Below the pieces are notes generated by a model that saw only the letters and a program-made list of their open reading frames with translations, had not been told where the DNA came from and ran no database searches. From positions 101,993-165,992 of the forward strand of contig NZ_SGNY01000012.1 in NCBI RefSeq assembly GCF_007002745.1: a stretch of DNA of 64,000 nucleotides. Direction: 5' to 3'. Shown here one piece after another: positions 48,526-57,813 of this stretch. The translations under genes were made by a program, and so were the position numbers. Source of the stretch: Martinezella rhizogenes (lineage in GTDB: Bacteria > Pseudomonadota > Alphaproteobacteria > Rhizobiales > Rhizobiaceae). Each line of letters starts with the position of its first letter. The first letter of the stretch is position 1.

Positions 48526-48545
48526 ATATGTTCTGCCGAACATAT
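48526..48545. repeat. palindrome at the IS66/recombinase junction
   Basis: ATATGTTC-TGCC-GAACATAT: two perfect 8-bp arms exactly where the IS66 homology ends. Possibly an attachment site of the next recombinase element. Confidence 0.5.
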
Positions 48546-48680
48546 CGGGGGCTATGTTGCGGCCGTCCATATGTGGCCCTGCTGACCTATACCCTTTGTC
48601 AACTGAGTATTTGGGCCCGATTTGACGCAACATAAATCGCAAGTTTGGCAGCCGGACCTTTTCTCGTTTGGAGGTTCGAC

Positions 48681-49862
48681 ATGGATCACCCTTCCTTTTC
48701 CGACCAAGCCGCTGATGCCCTATTTACCGAAGTGCCATTTGCTGACGAGCGGAACCGCTATTTGCATCACTGCGCCACACTCGGAGCGAGACCCGAAGTT
48801 CTCAGGGTCAAACGCAACGAACTCCTGTGGATCGCGCGACATCTCGGTCCAGAGGCTGCGGCCGGCGTCGGCATGGCGGAGTTGTTGCCGATCGCGCAGG
48901 CTCGGCAGAATGTTCACGGTGCGGCTACCGCTGCACGTCGGGTCGTCGATATCGGGCGCCCCTGGCTGAAGTTCCTTGGCTGGTGGCGTGAGCCCACTGT
49001 CATATTGTCGTACCAGGCGCAACTCGACCGGTATGTTGGCTGGATGCGCGACGAACGCGGATTGACACCGTCGACGGTGGAACAATGGGGGCGCATAGCC
49101 GGCAGATTCTTGCTGTGGTGCGAACAGTCGAGCCACCGGCTCAAGGATTTGAAGGCAGAAGACATCGACAACTATATAGCGACCCAAGGGGCCGGACGCT
49201 GGGGTCGTGTCTCGATTGCATACATCGTCTCAGCCTTGCGCGGATTTCTTCGATATGCGGCAAAAGAGGCTTGGTGCTCAGACCGCCTGGTGTCGTCAAT
49301 ATCGCGGCCTCGGCTCTATCGACAAGAATCTCTGCCATATGCCCCAGACTGGTCGGACGTCCAAAAGATGTTGGCTGATGTCGATACCGACCGGCCCCGC
49401 GATATCCGAGACCGCGCGATCCTAATGTTGCTGGCGGTATATGGTATGCGGCGCGGCGAAGTAGCCGCGCTGCGGCTCGACCAAATCGACTGGGCGGGGC
49501 GAACGCTTCGGCTTTTCCGCTTAAAGCGCCGACAAGCCCAGATCTATCCGCTGGTGCCCTCCGTTGCGGAAGCATTGGCACGCTACGTGGACAGAGTCCG
49601 CCCGCCGTCGTCGTGCCGAGAGGTTTTCCTCCGGATGCAGGCGCCTCGACATCCCTTAGGGGCCTCCAGCATTTATAGCGTCGCCAATCGGCGATTTGTT
49701 GCGCTCAACTTTATGGACCGCCTCTTAAGGGCGGTGGAGCGTCGTGACCGGAAGAAGTTGACCGACGTGCAAGCCGTCAGCGGTTGCGCAAACGACGATG
49801 ATATCCGTCTCCAGCGCAGTGTCTTGGCCCAATGCCTGATTTTATACAGCCGAGTTCAATAA
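48681..49862 (+). pseudogene. tyrosine recombinase, C-terminally truncated
   Basis: From ATG 48681 with GGAGG upstream. N-terminal SAM-like domain (LDRYVGWMRDERGLTPSTVEQW) and box I Arg (YGMRRGEVAALRLDQID) are present. After SVANRRF the sequence turns unrelated (VALNFMDRLLRAV…), and the HxxR and Tyr motifs are absent, so the catalytic C terminus is lost. Inactive as read. Confidence 0.75.
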
Positions 49863-50076
49863 GCGAAGTGGCGCACACTGTCATCAGAACTTTCCTGCCA
49901 ACCGCCCGAGGTCTCCAAACGAACAAAACCGCCTTACAACGGGCCTTGCTTCAAGATATTACCGAAACGTGCTCCCTCATGAAAAGGTCGCGAATAGGTT
50001 GCGGCTATCATCGCTCTTGATCATGGCGCACCTCATAAGCGACCCAAGGCAAAGCACGATGTCGCCTTATGTGGGG
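49863..50076. other. intergenic between mobile zone and T-DNA left border
   Basis: No gene seen. Confidence 0.4.
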
Positions 50077-50101
50077 TGGCAGGATATATTGTGGTGTAAA
50101 C
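50077..50101 (+). other. T-DNA left border repeat (25 bp)
   Basis: Starts TGGCAGGATATATTGTGG and ends TGTAAAC, matching the Ti/Ri border consensus over its full 25 bp. The VirD1/VirD2 nick falls after the third base on the bottom strand. To its right the sequence becomes AT-rich with eukaryotic-type genes; to its left are bacterial mobile genes. The right border is beyond this window. Confidence 0.95.
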
Positions 50102-51190
50102 GAGCTAAGTACAAGAGCTTTGAAGCGATTTTTGAGCACGTTTTTGCTATATTACCAGATGGTGTCCGGGTATGTTTAAAAGTGATTAATACAGCCTATC
50201 TAATTACAATTTTTATTTAAGATATTAAAATAATAATAATATCCGCGCCTTTAAATAATAAAGGTGAAAATTTTATCGCCAATCGTCGTCGTGCAACAAT
50301 ACGTGAGCCTGCACTTATTTTCCAAATTATATAAATAGGAAATACAAGCAGATTGGAGCAATTAGAAAGGGCGCCAATAATATTCACTACTAACATTTTA
50401 TAAAAAGAACAAATACATCTGTCGACTATGCCGTACGAGTTGGTCGGGCAAAGCGGAGACTCGCCACAAGTTGAAGTCGTGAGAGGCGATGGGCACATCG
50501 TCAGAGCTGAGTGCGGCATCGAGCTCGGAAAGATTGCGCCTGCCTATCTCTCCGAGAGCAGCGAGCAACGACGTTTCAGTGCATTCCTGTACTCGCTTTC
50601 CGAGATTGTACATGCCTCTGTGTTCGATGACTTGAAGAGGCAGAGTCTCTTCAAGACGTTCAAGGAGGTTCGGTACCGAGTGCCGGGCGAGACCTCATCC
50701 GCCGTGACACCATTTGGGAGATCCCATTCGAGCTTCCACTCGGGCCAACATGTGCCTTTCACGGGGAACGGTTTGCGCTGGCAAAGGATATCGTTTTCCA
50801 TCGGTTTCGGAAGGCTGCCAGATAAATATGAGCTTTTCTAAAAAGGATTCTTGTAATAATTAATCCTTATCCGGCGGGAGTCTTAAGTACTTAATGATGT
50901 TGAAAGAATTTATATTAAAAATATTCTATTCTGAATTATTGATTAATTAAATAAAGTATATAAAATATAAATAATTTTCGGTGAAAAAGATTCCATAGTT
51001 ATTTATTCAATAATGCAGTGGCTCATGGAGATATTATATTATTTCTGGCGTTGTGTATTGAAATAGTCGCCGGAGTGGCGGATCATAGACACTAAAATAG
51101 AAAAAACTAAGTAACAACTGAAGCAATTATGACTTCTTTCCCTTCCTACGGTGACTATGGATGTAATAGAACAGCGGCAGATCGGAGCGA
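50102..51190. other. AT-rich T-DNA left end without a firm gene
   Basis: Coding-like fragments exist on both strands between 50400 and 50850 (plus frame 50428-50841, 137 codons; minus frames 50398-50613 and 50544-50801 that could be one shifted gene). None is recognisable. The rest is very AT-rich, with nothing supportable. Confidence 0.4.
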
Positions 51191-52015
51191 TCACTTGCTC
51201 AGATCGGGCAACAACACGCCGAGATCGCCAAGAATTGCAGAGAGAGCATCCTCATTCGGTATGGCGAAGACGTTGGTTCCAGTGGGCTTCGTCTCACGGG
51301 TACCGACCCAGAACGCGATACCATTCTCCTTGTTGCCAACAGCGGTCAGCATATCTTTATCGTTTTCGCCGTTGCCGCACGCTATATGTAGGCCGATCTC
51401 ACGAGGGAGTAGATTGACATAAGCAAAATAGCCTTTGCGCTTGCCTGGCGTTTCCTCGGGCATAACGCAATGACCCTCGGGTACTGCGGTCGCCCGGAAA
51501 GTGCGTCCCCAGGAATGATCTACACGCGGAAGAAGCGATGAAAGCAGATCTCCGGCCGATTGGTAACGTGGATGAGAGTCCCACATCTGACAGCCATAGA
51601 AATGCTCCATCGGAATGTTGCGGATTTCTGGGTTGCCGCCAAATTCGCTCTCCATAACCGCATGAATGCGGCTCCAGTTGGGCAGGGGAACGGATTCAAA
51701 ACGTTGACCTTTGAAGATTGTGACCGTTCCGTCATTCCCTTGAAAATCAATACCTGGAATGTCTTTGAAGGGCGAAGCAGCGATTTCGCCGCAGTGGCGA
51801 GCGGACGTCAGCAGTAGGTAATGTCCCTTCCGGGCGATCTTGGTCAAATTGTCGATGATATCGATGGCAGGATTAATTTCCCAGCACTGACGGTTTCGAT
51901 CTTGCTTAAAGGCGGTGCCATCACCATCGAAGGCGAGCAGAACCCGGAGAGAGGGATCCGTAAGACCGCGTGCTACCCGTTCCGCGATATCCGGAATGAC
52001 CTCAACAAGAGACAT
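51191..52015 (-). CDS. T-DNA-encoded HAD-family phosphatase-like protein
   Basis: 274 aa from ATG 52015 (a TTG two codons earlier would not serve in plants). All four HAD motifs are visible: FDGDGTAF (nucleophile Asp and acid Asp), LLLTSAR, the Lys in GKRKGYF and CGNGENDKDMLTAVG for Mg2+. The cap topology resembles the Cof/trehalose-phosphatase (IIB) type. It lies at the left of the T-DNA, divergent from the next gene, in the position of ORF2 of other Ri T-DNAs (positional guess). It probably dephosphorylates a sugar phosphate in plant cells; the substrate is unknown. Confidence 0.6.
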   Translation of the reverse strand: MSLVEVIPDIAERVARGLTDPSLRVLLAFDGDGTAFKQDRNRQCWEINPAIDIIDNLTKIARKGHYLLLTSARHCGEIAASPFKDIPGIDFQGNDGTVTIFKGQRFESVPLPNWSRIHAVMESEFGGNPEIRNIPMEHFYGCQMWDSHPRYQSAGDLLSSLLPRVDHSWGRTFRATAVPEGHCVMPEETPGKRKGYFAYVNLLPREIGLHIACGNGENDKDMLTAVGNKENGIAFWVGTRETKPTGTNVFAIPNEDALSAILGDLGVLLPDLSK

Positions 52016-52278
52016 ATTCAAAGCTGGTGTAAATACGATCTGAATGAAGCCTTAAATGTAACGCAGCGCGGCAAGCATTAGTTGACTTTTTGGTGAGAGA
52101 AATAACTCTTAGCAGGGATTAGTTGGCCAGCCATTATCAATGTGGGGCCAGGCTGACAATGTTTGCGTGCAAGGCCGGATTATGTCGATGTAGACCTGCA
52201 GACCCGTTGACTTCCTATAAACACCGCCAATCATCCACCTCTCCCTTTCCAAGGTCTTGCCTTTTTTGCCTTGCTACC

Positions 52279-53637
52279 ATGCCAGCCAGCGACGCGATGT
52301 GCGCTGCCGCGGTCGCCTTCCCGGAGGGTAACTGGAAGAGAGAACTCGCTGCGCTGCAGATTTTGCATGATCCTGTAGATGTGATTACGGCCGCTGTCGC
52401 CAGAGGTCTTAGCGGCATATGTAATGTCGTTGCTGCAATGGATGCCGAAAAAGTGACAGGCCTCGGCGACGTCATTCGGCGGATGCCTGCTCTAAATCAC
52501 CGAATTGCCGTCGCCGCCGGTGAAACTCCAGTGCGAGACCTCGGAATAGGGTACCAGTGCGCAATCTGCCACCCCGACATAGCAAGTGCTATGTTAGCCA
52601 CTTCCGACGGGATCAGCCATGCTGTCCGTGAAAAGATCGAGAAAGAAGTTGCTCAGGATATTGGAGAAGGTGCCATCGTATACATCTTCATTCAGCCGAG
52701 GATGAGTTCCAGCAACTCTCCGGTTTCTGTCCATTTCACCCTCCAGTTTGCGAGTTCTGGAGCTCTCGTCGAAGCCAGAATGATAGAGAGTTACAATTTT
52801 ATGAAAGGCGATGGCACAGTGACTGCAGAGAAATTGAAAAGTCATTGGAAGCAGCACGGTATTCGCAGACCAAGTCCACGTCCGCCCAGGTCCAAATTTG
52901 AACTTCTTTTCGCTCCGGTCCCCGACAACAGTAAACTTGCCGCCGCCGATTTCACCCATCTCGGCTTGGTCGAGCGGGATAGAGAATTGCTTGGCAGTAC
53001 GGTCTTCGGAATTGCCGCCAATAAACCTGGGACGGTAGTTTATCAGTGTGACAAGGTTCTGTGTCTGGAAGTGGATGTCGAGTCACACCGCGCGTTGGAG
53101 GTGCTTCACCGCCTTGGGGAGCAGGTATATAGGGCTGGTTGGGGCACGAGTTTCGGTCTTCACACAGGCCCTTCATCTTGTCTTAATCTTTCCGCTGCTG
53201 CACTCGCCACCTTTTTCAAACGGACTGATCTTTGTTCCGTCCCGCTGAGTGATGTTTTTTGTCTCTTCTGCGACCATGCCAGCCGTTGCTACGCCGCCAA
53301 AGAAGACGGACTTCCACTCACCGCCTTCTCCCTCGAAAATGAAAGTCAGTTTGAACTCGTCGACCCCCAGGTTGTCAGAAAATACGTTCTCGGTCTTTTC
53401 GACGCCCCGACAATGGTTGAGCCCCGCGATATCAGCAGAGCGAGCTTCTGCAGCCAATATATAACTTTCCGGGAACCACATCCCTGTAAGGAGTTCAATG
53501 AAATTGGTGTTCTGATCCTCGATGCTGCTGCTAAAATGCTCGAAAGTTATGCCGAATTCCTGGAAGACGATGGAAGCGATGATAATGAAATTGCGAGCGT
53601 TAAAGATGTATTTGGCTTAATTGATAGGACATTATGA
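52279..53637 (+). CDS. T-DNA protein in the ORF3/ORF3n position, unknown function
   Basis: 452 aa from ATG 52279, the first ATG after a TATA box CTATAAAC (52215-52222); the frame is open 52 codons further, but those lie at or before the expected transcript start. No recognised domain. Features: GIGYQCAICHPDIA, CDKVLCLEVDVESHRALEVLHRLG, CLFCDHASRCYA and an acidic tail (EDDGSDDNE). It precedes ORF8, as ORF3n does in agropine Ri T-DNA, where it is reported to alter plant phenolics. The identity is positional. Confidence 0.55.
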   Translation: MPASDAMCAAAVAFPEGNWKRELAALQILHDPVDVITAAVARGLSGICNVVAAMDAEKVTGLGDVIRRMPALNHRIAVAAGETPVRDLGIGYQCAICHPDIASAMLATSDGISHAVREKIEKEVAQDIGEGAIVYIFIQPRMSSSNSPVSVHFTLQFASSGALVEARMIESYNFMKGDGTVTAEKLKSHWKQHGIRRPSPRPPRSKFELLFAPVPDNSKLAAADFTHLGLVERDRELLGSTVFGIAANKPGTVVYQCDKVLCLEVDVESHRALEVLHRLGEQVYRAGWGTSFGLHTGPSSCLNLSAAALATFFKRTDLCSVPLSDVFCLFCDHASRCYAAKEDGLPLTAFSLENESQFELVDPQVVRKYVLGLFDAPTMVEPRDISRASFCSQYITFREPHPCKEFNEIGVLILDAAAKMLESYAEFLEDDGSDDNEIASVKDVFGLIDRTL

Positions 53638-53939
53638 GCACGATACAAAACAGAAGCAGTAACGGAAGTTTCCAATGTGTTTGATATTTGTGTTGCCATT
53701 GTATGTTGAATTCCTTTTGTCAATCTTATTGCATGTTCGAAATTGCATAAATTTGGGCCGTAATTTTCCGACTTTTTTGAATTTTCGTTCATCTCTTTAA
53801 TTGTTGATGTTGTCTAGGGAGACAGCTTTATTGAATTTCAATGACATGTCGCCATTTACGTGTACATCAGAATAAAAAGATAATTCCGGCAAATAGTTTC
53901 AATTTATATATATTACATCCAGATTTACATTAACAAAGC
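53638..53939. promoter_or_regulatory. AT-rich spacer with the ORF8 promoter
   Basis: No gene. TATATATATT at 53905-53914 is a good plant TATA box, putting transcription start near 53940. Confidence 0.5.
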
Positions 53940-56282
53940 ATGCCTTCTATAAACAAAAGGAAATTCTATATTCTCTCAATACTCCATATCTACATGATGG
54001 ATCTTCCCTATAACCGCCCCCGTTTCCCCCCGTTTGCTATCACCGGTCTACCTAGTGCGGCCAAACTGAAACGAGCAATTTCTCGGGCCTTTGTCTGCTA
54101 TGACCAGTTTTGCGATGAACTCCTACAATATCAGCAAAGGTGGACGGATTGGGTGTTCGACCACGGATTTGCAGAAGCCATAGAAGACATGGCTCTGGTG
54201 TTCCAGATTGAACCTTGCCTTCATGGTCCCCGAACAGGCACACTGGAAGTGCTGAGATCTTGTCGCACGAAGGTCTTCATTTATACGTCGTACCGCAGGT
54301 TGCGCCACTTTGTTGAGAACCAGTGCATTGCTCAACCTGGCGACGCCGTCCTTGCTTGCATGATCCCGCCCTACGTGAGTGACCTCTCACTGCAGGAAAT
54401 GTCTCGAGCCCACAATAGTTTTTGTCCAGGCAGTCACACGAGCATTGCAGACGTGCAGTGCTTTATTGCCATCCAACTCAGCAGCCTATTTGTTGAGGAG
54501 GGTACATGTGATGTGCATGGGCGAAATGGATTAAAAACAACCTGCCGCTTCTTTCGTCGTCCCGCTGAGTGCTTCAGCCGTTACGACATAGTTGCAATAG
54601 GGTCTGTGCTCTTTCACAACGCATTGCATCAGCCAGCGAACTACAATGAGGATCTTTCTTGCTTCGATCTGCGGTACGACTATCAGGTTTTCCTCCATGA
54701 GCGCGATGCCAATGATGGTGTGGGGCATTATCCGGAAGGCACACCACTACCTAGTGTCGCCATCGTAGGTGGTGGGCTCTCTGGCCTTGTTGCTGCTGCA
54801 GAACTACTTGACGCTGGCGTCAGGGAAATAGCCCTTTTTACCCCAGTAGATGAGGTTCGGAGTTTGGGTGTATCGCCGATGTCAAACGGCGACGCTCGCC
54901 AGGTCTTGACGTCATTCGGTGTCATGCCCATCTCCGGCAACCAAGTTTGTCTGTCATACTATCTGGATAAGTTTAGAATTCCGTCCAGCCTTCGTTTTCC
55001 TTGTGCCGGCAACGATCACACAGCACTCTACTTCCGGAAAAAACGTTACGAATGGCCGGCTGGACAAGCTCCACCAGGTGAATTCCAGCGGATATCTGCA
55101 GGGTGGGAGAAACTACTATACCACGGGTGTGAACGGAACGGCAGGAGGCTGATCGCTCCGATGGATATCTTTTCCATGCTGAGAGGTCGGCGTTATGAAG
55201 AAGCCTCGGAAGCAAGGCGGGCTTGGCTCAGGGAGTTTGATAATTTCACTTTCCATGCCGCTCTGGTCGAGATCTTCAGCTGCGGTGTCGAGAGTCCTGG
55301 TGGGGCGGCATGGCAAACAACTGATTTTGCTGCTTTCGGGATGATGAGATTGGGCGGCGGCCGAGTTTCTTCCTGTTACACCCTACTGTTTTCGACAGTC
55401 CTGGACTGGATAATCAATGGGTACGAGGAGGACCAGTATATCTCTGTTGGAGGGGTTCATCTTTTGCAGGCTCTGATGCGCATTGAGATATTCAAGAGAA
55501 AAGTAGGATTCCATTTTGACCCCCTGCGTGGACTAGCCAAGGAGGGCGGGAAAGTGAAGGTATGCATGAAAGATGGCCGTTCGCGCGTTTTTGACCAGGT
55601 CATCATTGGCGGGCGAGGTGGGCCCGATGCAACTAATATCACTCCGGTTAGCCATGTGACCTGTGTCGGCTATGATATCGAAGCCCCCGCTGGAAACTCG
55701 TCTGCTACTGTTAACGCAGCACTTTTCATGATCACAAAGCAAAAATTCTGGCTTGATGACGATATCCCAGCTTTGATCTGGACGGATGGGCTCGTCCGTG
55801 AGCTCTGTTGTATTGACATCGAATCGCCATCGGGAGAGGGGCTTGTTATTTTTCATTATGAAATGAACGACTATCTATCCCGCCCGTTCCAGTCCGATGA
55901 GAAGAAGAGAAGGTGCTTGGATTTAGTCAGAGAACTTGCTGCTGTCTTTCCTGAATTGGCTTGTCATTTGGTTCCAGTCAACGAAGATTACGAAGAATAT
56001 GTCTTCGACGGCCACTTGAAGGATGGTTTCAGGGCCTCTTTATGGAGGGAAAATTCTCTTAAAAAATGTCAGTACAGCCAAGATCCGCATATGTATGATT
56101 CTCCGTTAATGGAGCATGGGGCAGTTTGCCAGATTGACAGTAAGGACTGCGTAAACGGAGCTTTGTTCGAAGAGCAGGTTAAGACGGGCATCATAACGGC
56201 CTGCACCGTCATTCGCAGCACCGGCGGGACACTATCTTCACTCCATCCCCTGGATTGGAATAAAATATATTTTCCTGCTTAA
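53940..56282 (+). CDS. orf8: ORF8: RolB-like N-terminal domain fused to IaaM-like monooxygenase
   Basis: 780 aa from ATG 53940; the TATA box is only 26 nt away, so ATG 53994/53997 (MMDLPYNRPRF) may be used. Residues about 35-240 are a plast/RolB-type domain (FCDELLQYQQRWTDWVFD; MIPPYVSDLSLQEMSRAHNS). After a linker comes the flavin-binding GGGLSGLVAAAELLDAG near residue 273, followed by tryptophan 2-monooxygenase-like sequence (GGRVSSCYTLLFSTVLDWI). Ri ORF8 has this same fusion. In plants it may alter auxin-related metabolism; whether the oxidase half is active is debated. Confidence 0.92.
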   Translation: MPSINKRKFYILSILHIYMMDLPYNRPRFPPFAITGLPSAAKLKRAISRAFVCYDQFCDELLQYQQRWTDWVFDHGFAEAIEDMALVFQIEPCLHGPRTGTLEVLRSCRTKVFIYTSYRRLRHFVENQCIAQPGDAVLACMIPPYVSDLSLQEMSRAHNSFCPGSHTSIADVQCFIAIQLSSLFVEEGTCDVHGRNGLKTTCRFFRRPAECFSRYDIVAIGSVLFHNALHQPANYNEDLSCFDLRYDYQVFLHERDANDGVGHYPEGTPLPSVAIVGGGLSGLVAAAELLDAGVREIALFTPVDEVRSLGVSPMSNGDARQVLTSFGVMPISGNQVCLSYYLDKFRIPSSLRFPCAGNDHTALYFRKKRYEWPAGQAPPGEFQRISAGWEKLLYHGCERNGRRLIAPMDIFSMLRGRRYEEASEARRAWLREFDNFTFHAALVEIFSCGVESPGGAAWQTTDFAAFGMMRLGGGRVSSCYTLLFSTVLDWIINGYEEDQYISVGGVHLLQALMRIEIFKRKVGFHFDPLRGLAKEGGKVKVCMKDGRSRVFDQVIIGGRGGPDATNITPVSHVTCVGYDIEAPAGNSSATVNAALFMITKQKFWLDDDIPALIWTDGLVRELCCIDIESPSGEGLVIFHYEMNDYLSRPFQSDEKKRRCLDLVRELAAVFPELACHLVPVNEDYEEYVFDGHLKDGFRASLWRENSLKKCQYSQDPHMYDSPLMEHGAVCQIDSKDCVNGALFEEQVKTGIITACTVIRSTGGTLSSLHPLDWNKIYFPA

Positions 56283-56951
56283 GTATATTAATGTATTAGT
56301 GCGTATTAATCCCGTAAGCCTGTAAGCTGCAGTAGCGGCGCTCAACTTAGCTTTCCATGAATAATAATGTTTTTCCTTTATTTTTGATTGAATCCTGCTT
56401 AAAAAATATTCTTTGAGTGGGCTTAAAATGACATTAATCAGATTCCAAAAATTTCCATCTGTGACCATTAGCGCCTTGATCGATGACATTAAAGTCTTCA
56501 CATCTCCAGAGAAATGCCTTCGTGATTGCTTGTCTCCACGTGCTTTCGCATCTTGACAGCTAATAGCGGGCCCCTTGACACACTAGCCGGCCACGCAATT
56601 CGAGATATTCCCACTAACCCCAATGAGGTCACTGCATTCGTCATTGGCAGCCGCCCCACTTGCATTCGCCACTGTGCCGTTTGGGGTCCACTAGCCGCTA
56701 ATTAGGACTGCATATATTTTGGACGAGCTAAGGGGTCACTATCACCTTCGGTTTGAATTTCCTTTTCACAAGACTTTAATGTTGCCAATTGAGCAGGCTG
56801 AAAGAAAATCCGCAATCAACGGAGAAAGGTTAACAGCCAAACAAAAAAAGAATGCTTCATCATTGCATAGGGTCTACAACGACCATTACTTTCGGCGGTG
56901 GGCCTTCTACTATTTTTTTCTTAGTCTTCGGCCAGCCATTTGTTAACTTCC
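56283..56951. other. intergenic between ORF8 and rolA
   Basis: AT-rich; contains the ORF8 3' flank and rolA upstream control region. A 75-codon frame at 56719-56946 starts with TTG and shows no family resemblance. Confidence 0.4.
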
Positions 56952-56960
56952 TATATAAAT
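56952..56960 (+). promoter_or_regulatory. rolA: TATA box of rolA
   Basis: TATATAAAT, followed by a 5' leader of about 100 nt before the rolA ATG. Confidence 0.6.
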
Positions 56961-56996
56961 CGCTTCACCAGAAGAATGAATTATTTAGATCATGCT

Positions 56997-57081
56997 GTAA
57001 TGCTTCAATGCTGTAAGTTCTAAATGTTTGTTTCGTTTTGCAAGAAATCTATTTTGCTAACAGCACTTCTTTTATTCTCAG
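56997..57081 (+). other. rolA: spliceosomal intron in the rolA leader
   Basis: GTAATG at 56997 to TTATTCTCAG at 57081 gives exactly 85 nt, the length known for the agropine-type rolA leader intron; a second donor GTAAGT at 57013 (69 nt) fits the plant consensus better. The acceptor is pyrimidine-rich and lies 1 nt before the rolA ATG. In the agropine plasmid this intron also acts as a bacterial promoter. Confidence 0.65.
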
Positions 57082-57082
57082 G

Positions 57083-57364
57083 ATGGAACTAGCCGGAATA
57101 AACGTTGTCGGAATGGCCCAGACCTTTGGAGAGGCCTCGCTCGTTGTCTCCGACCTATTTCGGCGGGCTAAGGTCAAGAAGAAGAAGGCCAAACGTGTGT
57201 CGCCGGGCGATTTCCTCCCTGACCAAATTGCAGAGCTTGATGATCTGAGCGTCACTCCTCTGGCTATAACTTCTCCTGGGCCTCCCGTGATGGTCAATGA
57301 TCACGGAATTGCCACGAGGGGACGCTTTGTCGCTGGACCGGAATATTCAGACCTACGGGGTTAA
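57083..57364 (+). CDS. rolA: RolA
   Basis: 93 aa from ATG 57083 ([20 protein letters not shown]), matching RolA N termini. A basic patch ([14 protein letters not shown]) is nuclear-signal-like and may bind DNA. The family gives wrinkled leaves and altered gibberellin and polyamine levels when expressed in plants. The frame is open upstream, but those codons fall in the intron. Compact and intact. Confidence 0.93.
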   Translation: MELAGINVVGMAQTFGEASLVVSDLFRRAKVKKKKAKRVSPGDFLPDQIAELDDLSVTPLAITSPGPPVMVNDHGIATRGRFVAGPEYSDLRG

Positions 57365-57813
57365 TACGCAGTTCTAAACAAACCTACGGGATTAATACGC
57401 ACGTGGCTCTATAATTTCGATTCATCTCGCCGCCGGAGATGATGTCGGCTATTTTCTCGTTGGTACAATAAGTTGCGAGCCACCGTGCGATTGTTTTTAA
57501 TTTTCTATATAGTACTTTAACGTCTCTCTATGGCGATTTGTAATGTTTGGAATATTATTGTCTGTTAAGGCGCCTTTGTAACAATATCAATGTAAAAGCA
57601 TTATCAGTATTGTGTGAGATCTCTATAAATATCGAAATGATTTGCCTATTTTCTGAAAATTGGCGGCAGAAATAATGCTGTAATAATTTATTTCAACACA
57701 AGTAAAATACATCGTGGCGTACGCTACACAACTCCTAACAGGAGCATAGGGGCTACGCCGGAAAACATAGAAATCCTACCAAACTTATAGTTAAAGGTGG
57801 CCTGCAGGGGACC
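57365..57813. other. AT-rich rolA/rolB 3' region
   Basis: No gene. On the minus strand AATAAA (57692-57687) lies 122 nt after the rolB stop and probably serves as its poly(A) signal. Confidence 0.4.

Noticed and set aside
47980..48642. 220-codon minus frame over the IS66 fragment
   Set aside because: Out of frame with recognisable tnpC sequence; the tnpC frame is the real one.
50077..50101. Border repeat as a possible right border
   Set aside because: rol genes and the opine synthase lie to its right and vir genes to its left, so it is the left border; the right one is outside the window.
56719..56946. 75-codon frame upstream of rolA
   Set aside because: TTG start would not work in plants and no homolog is recognised.
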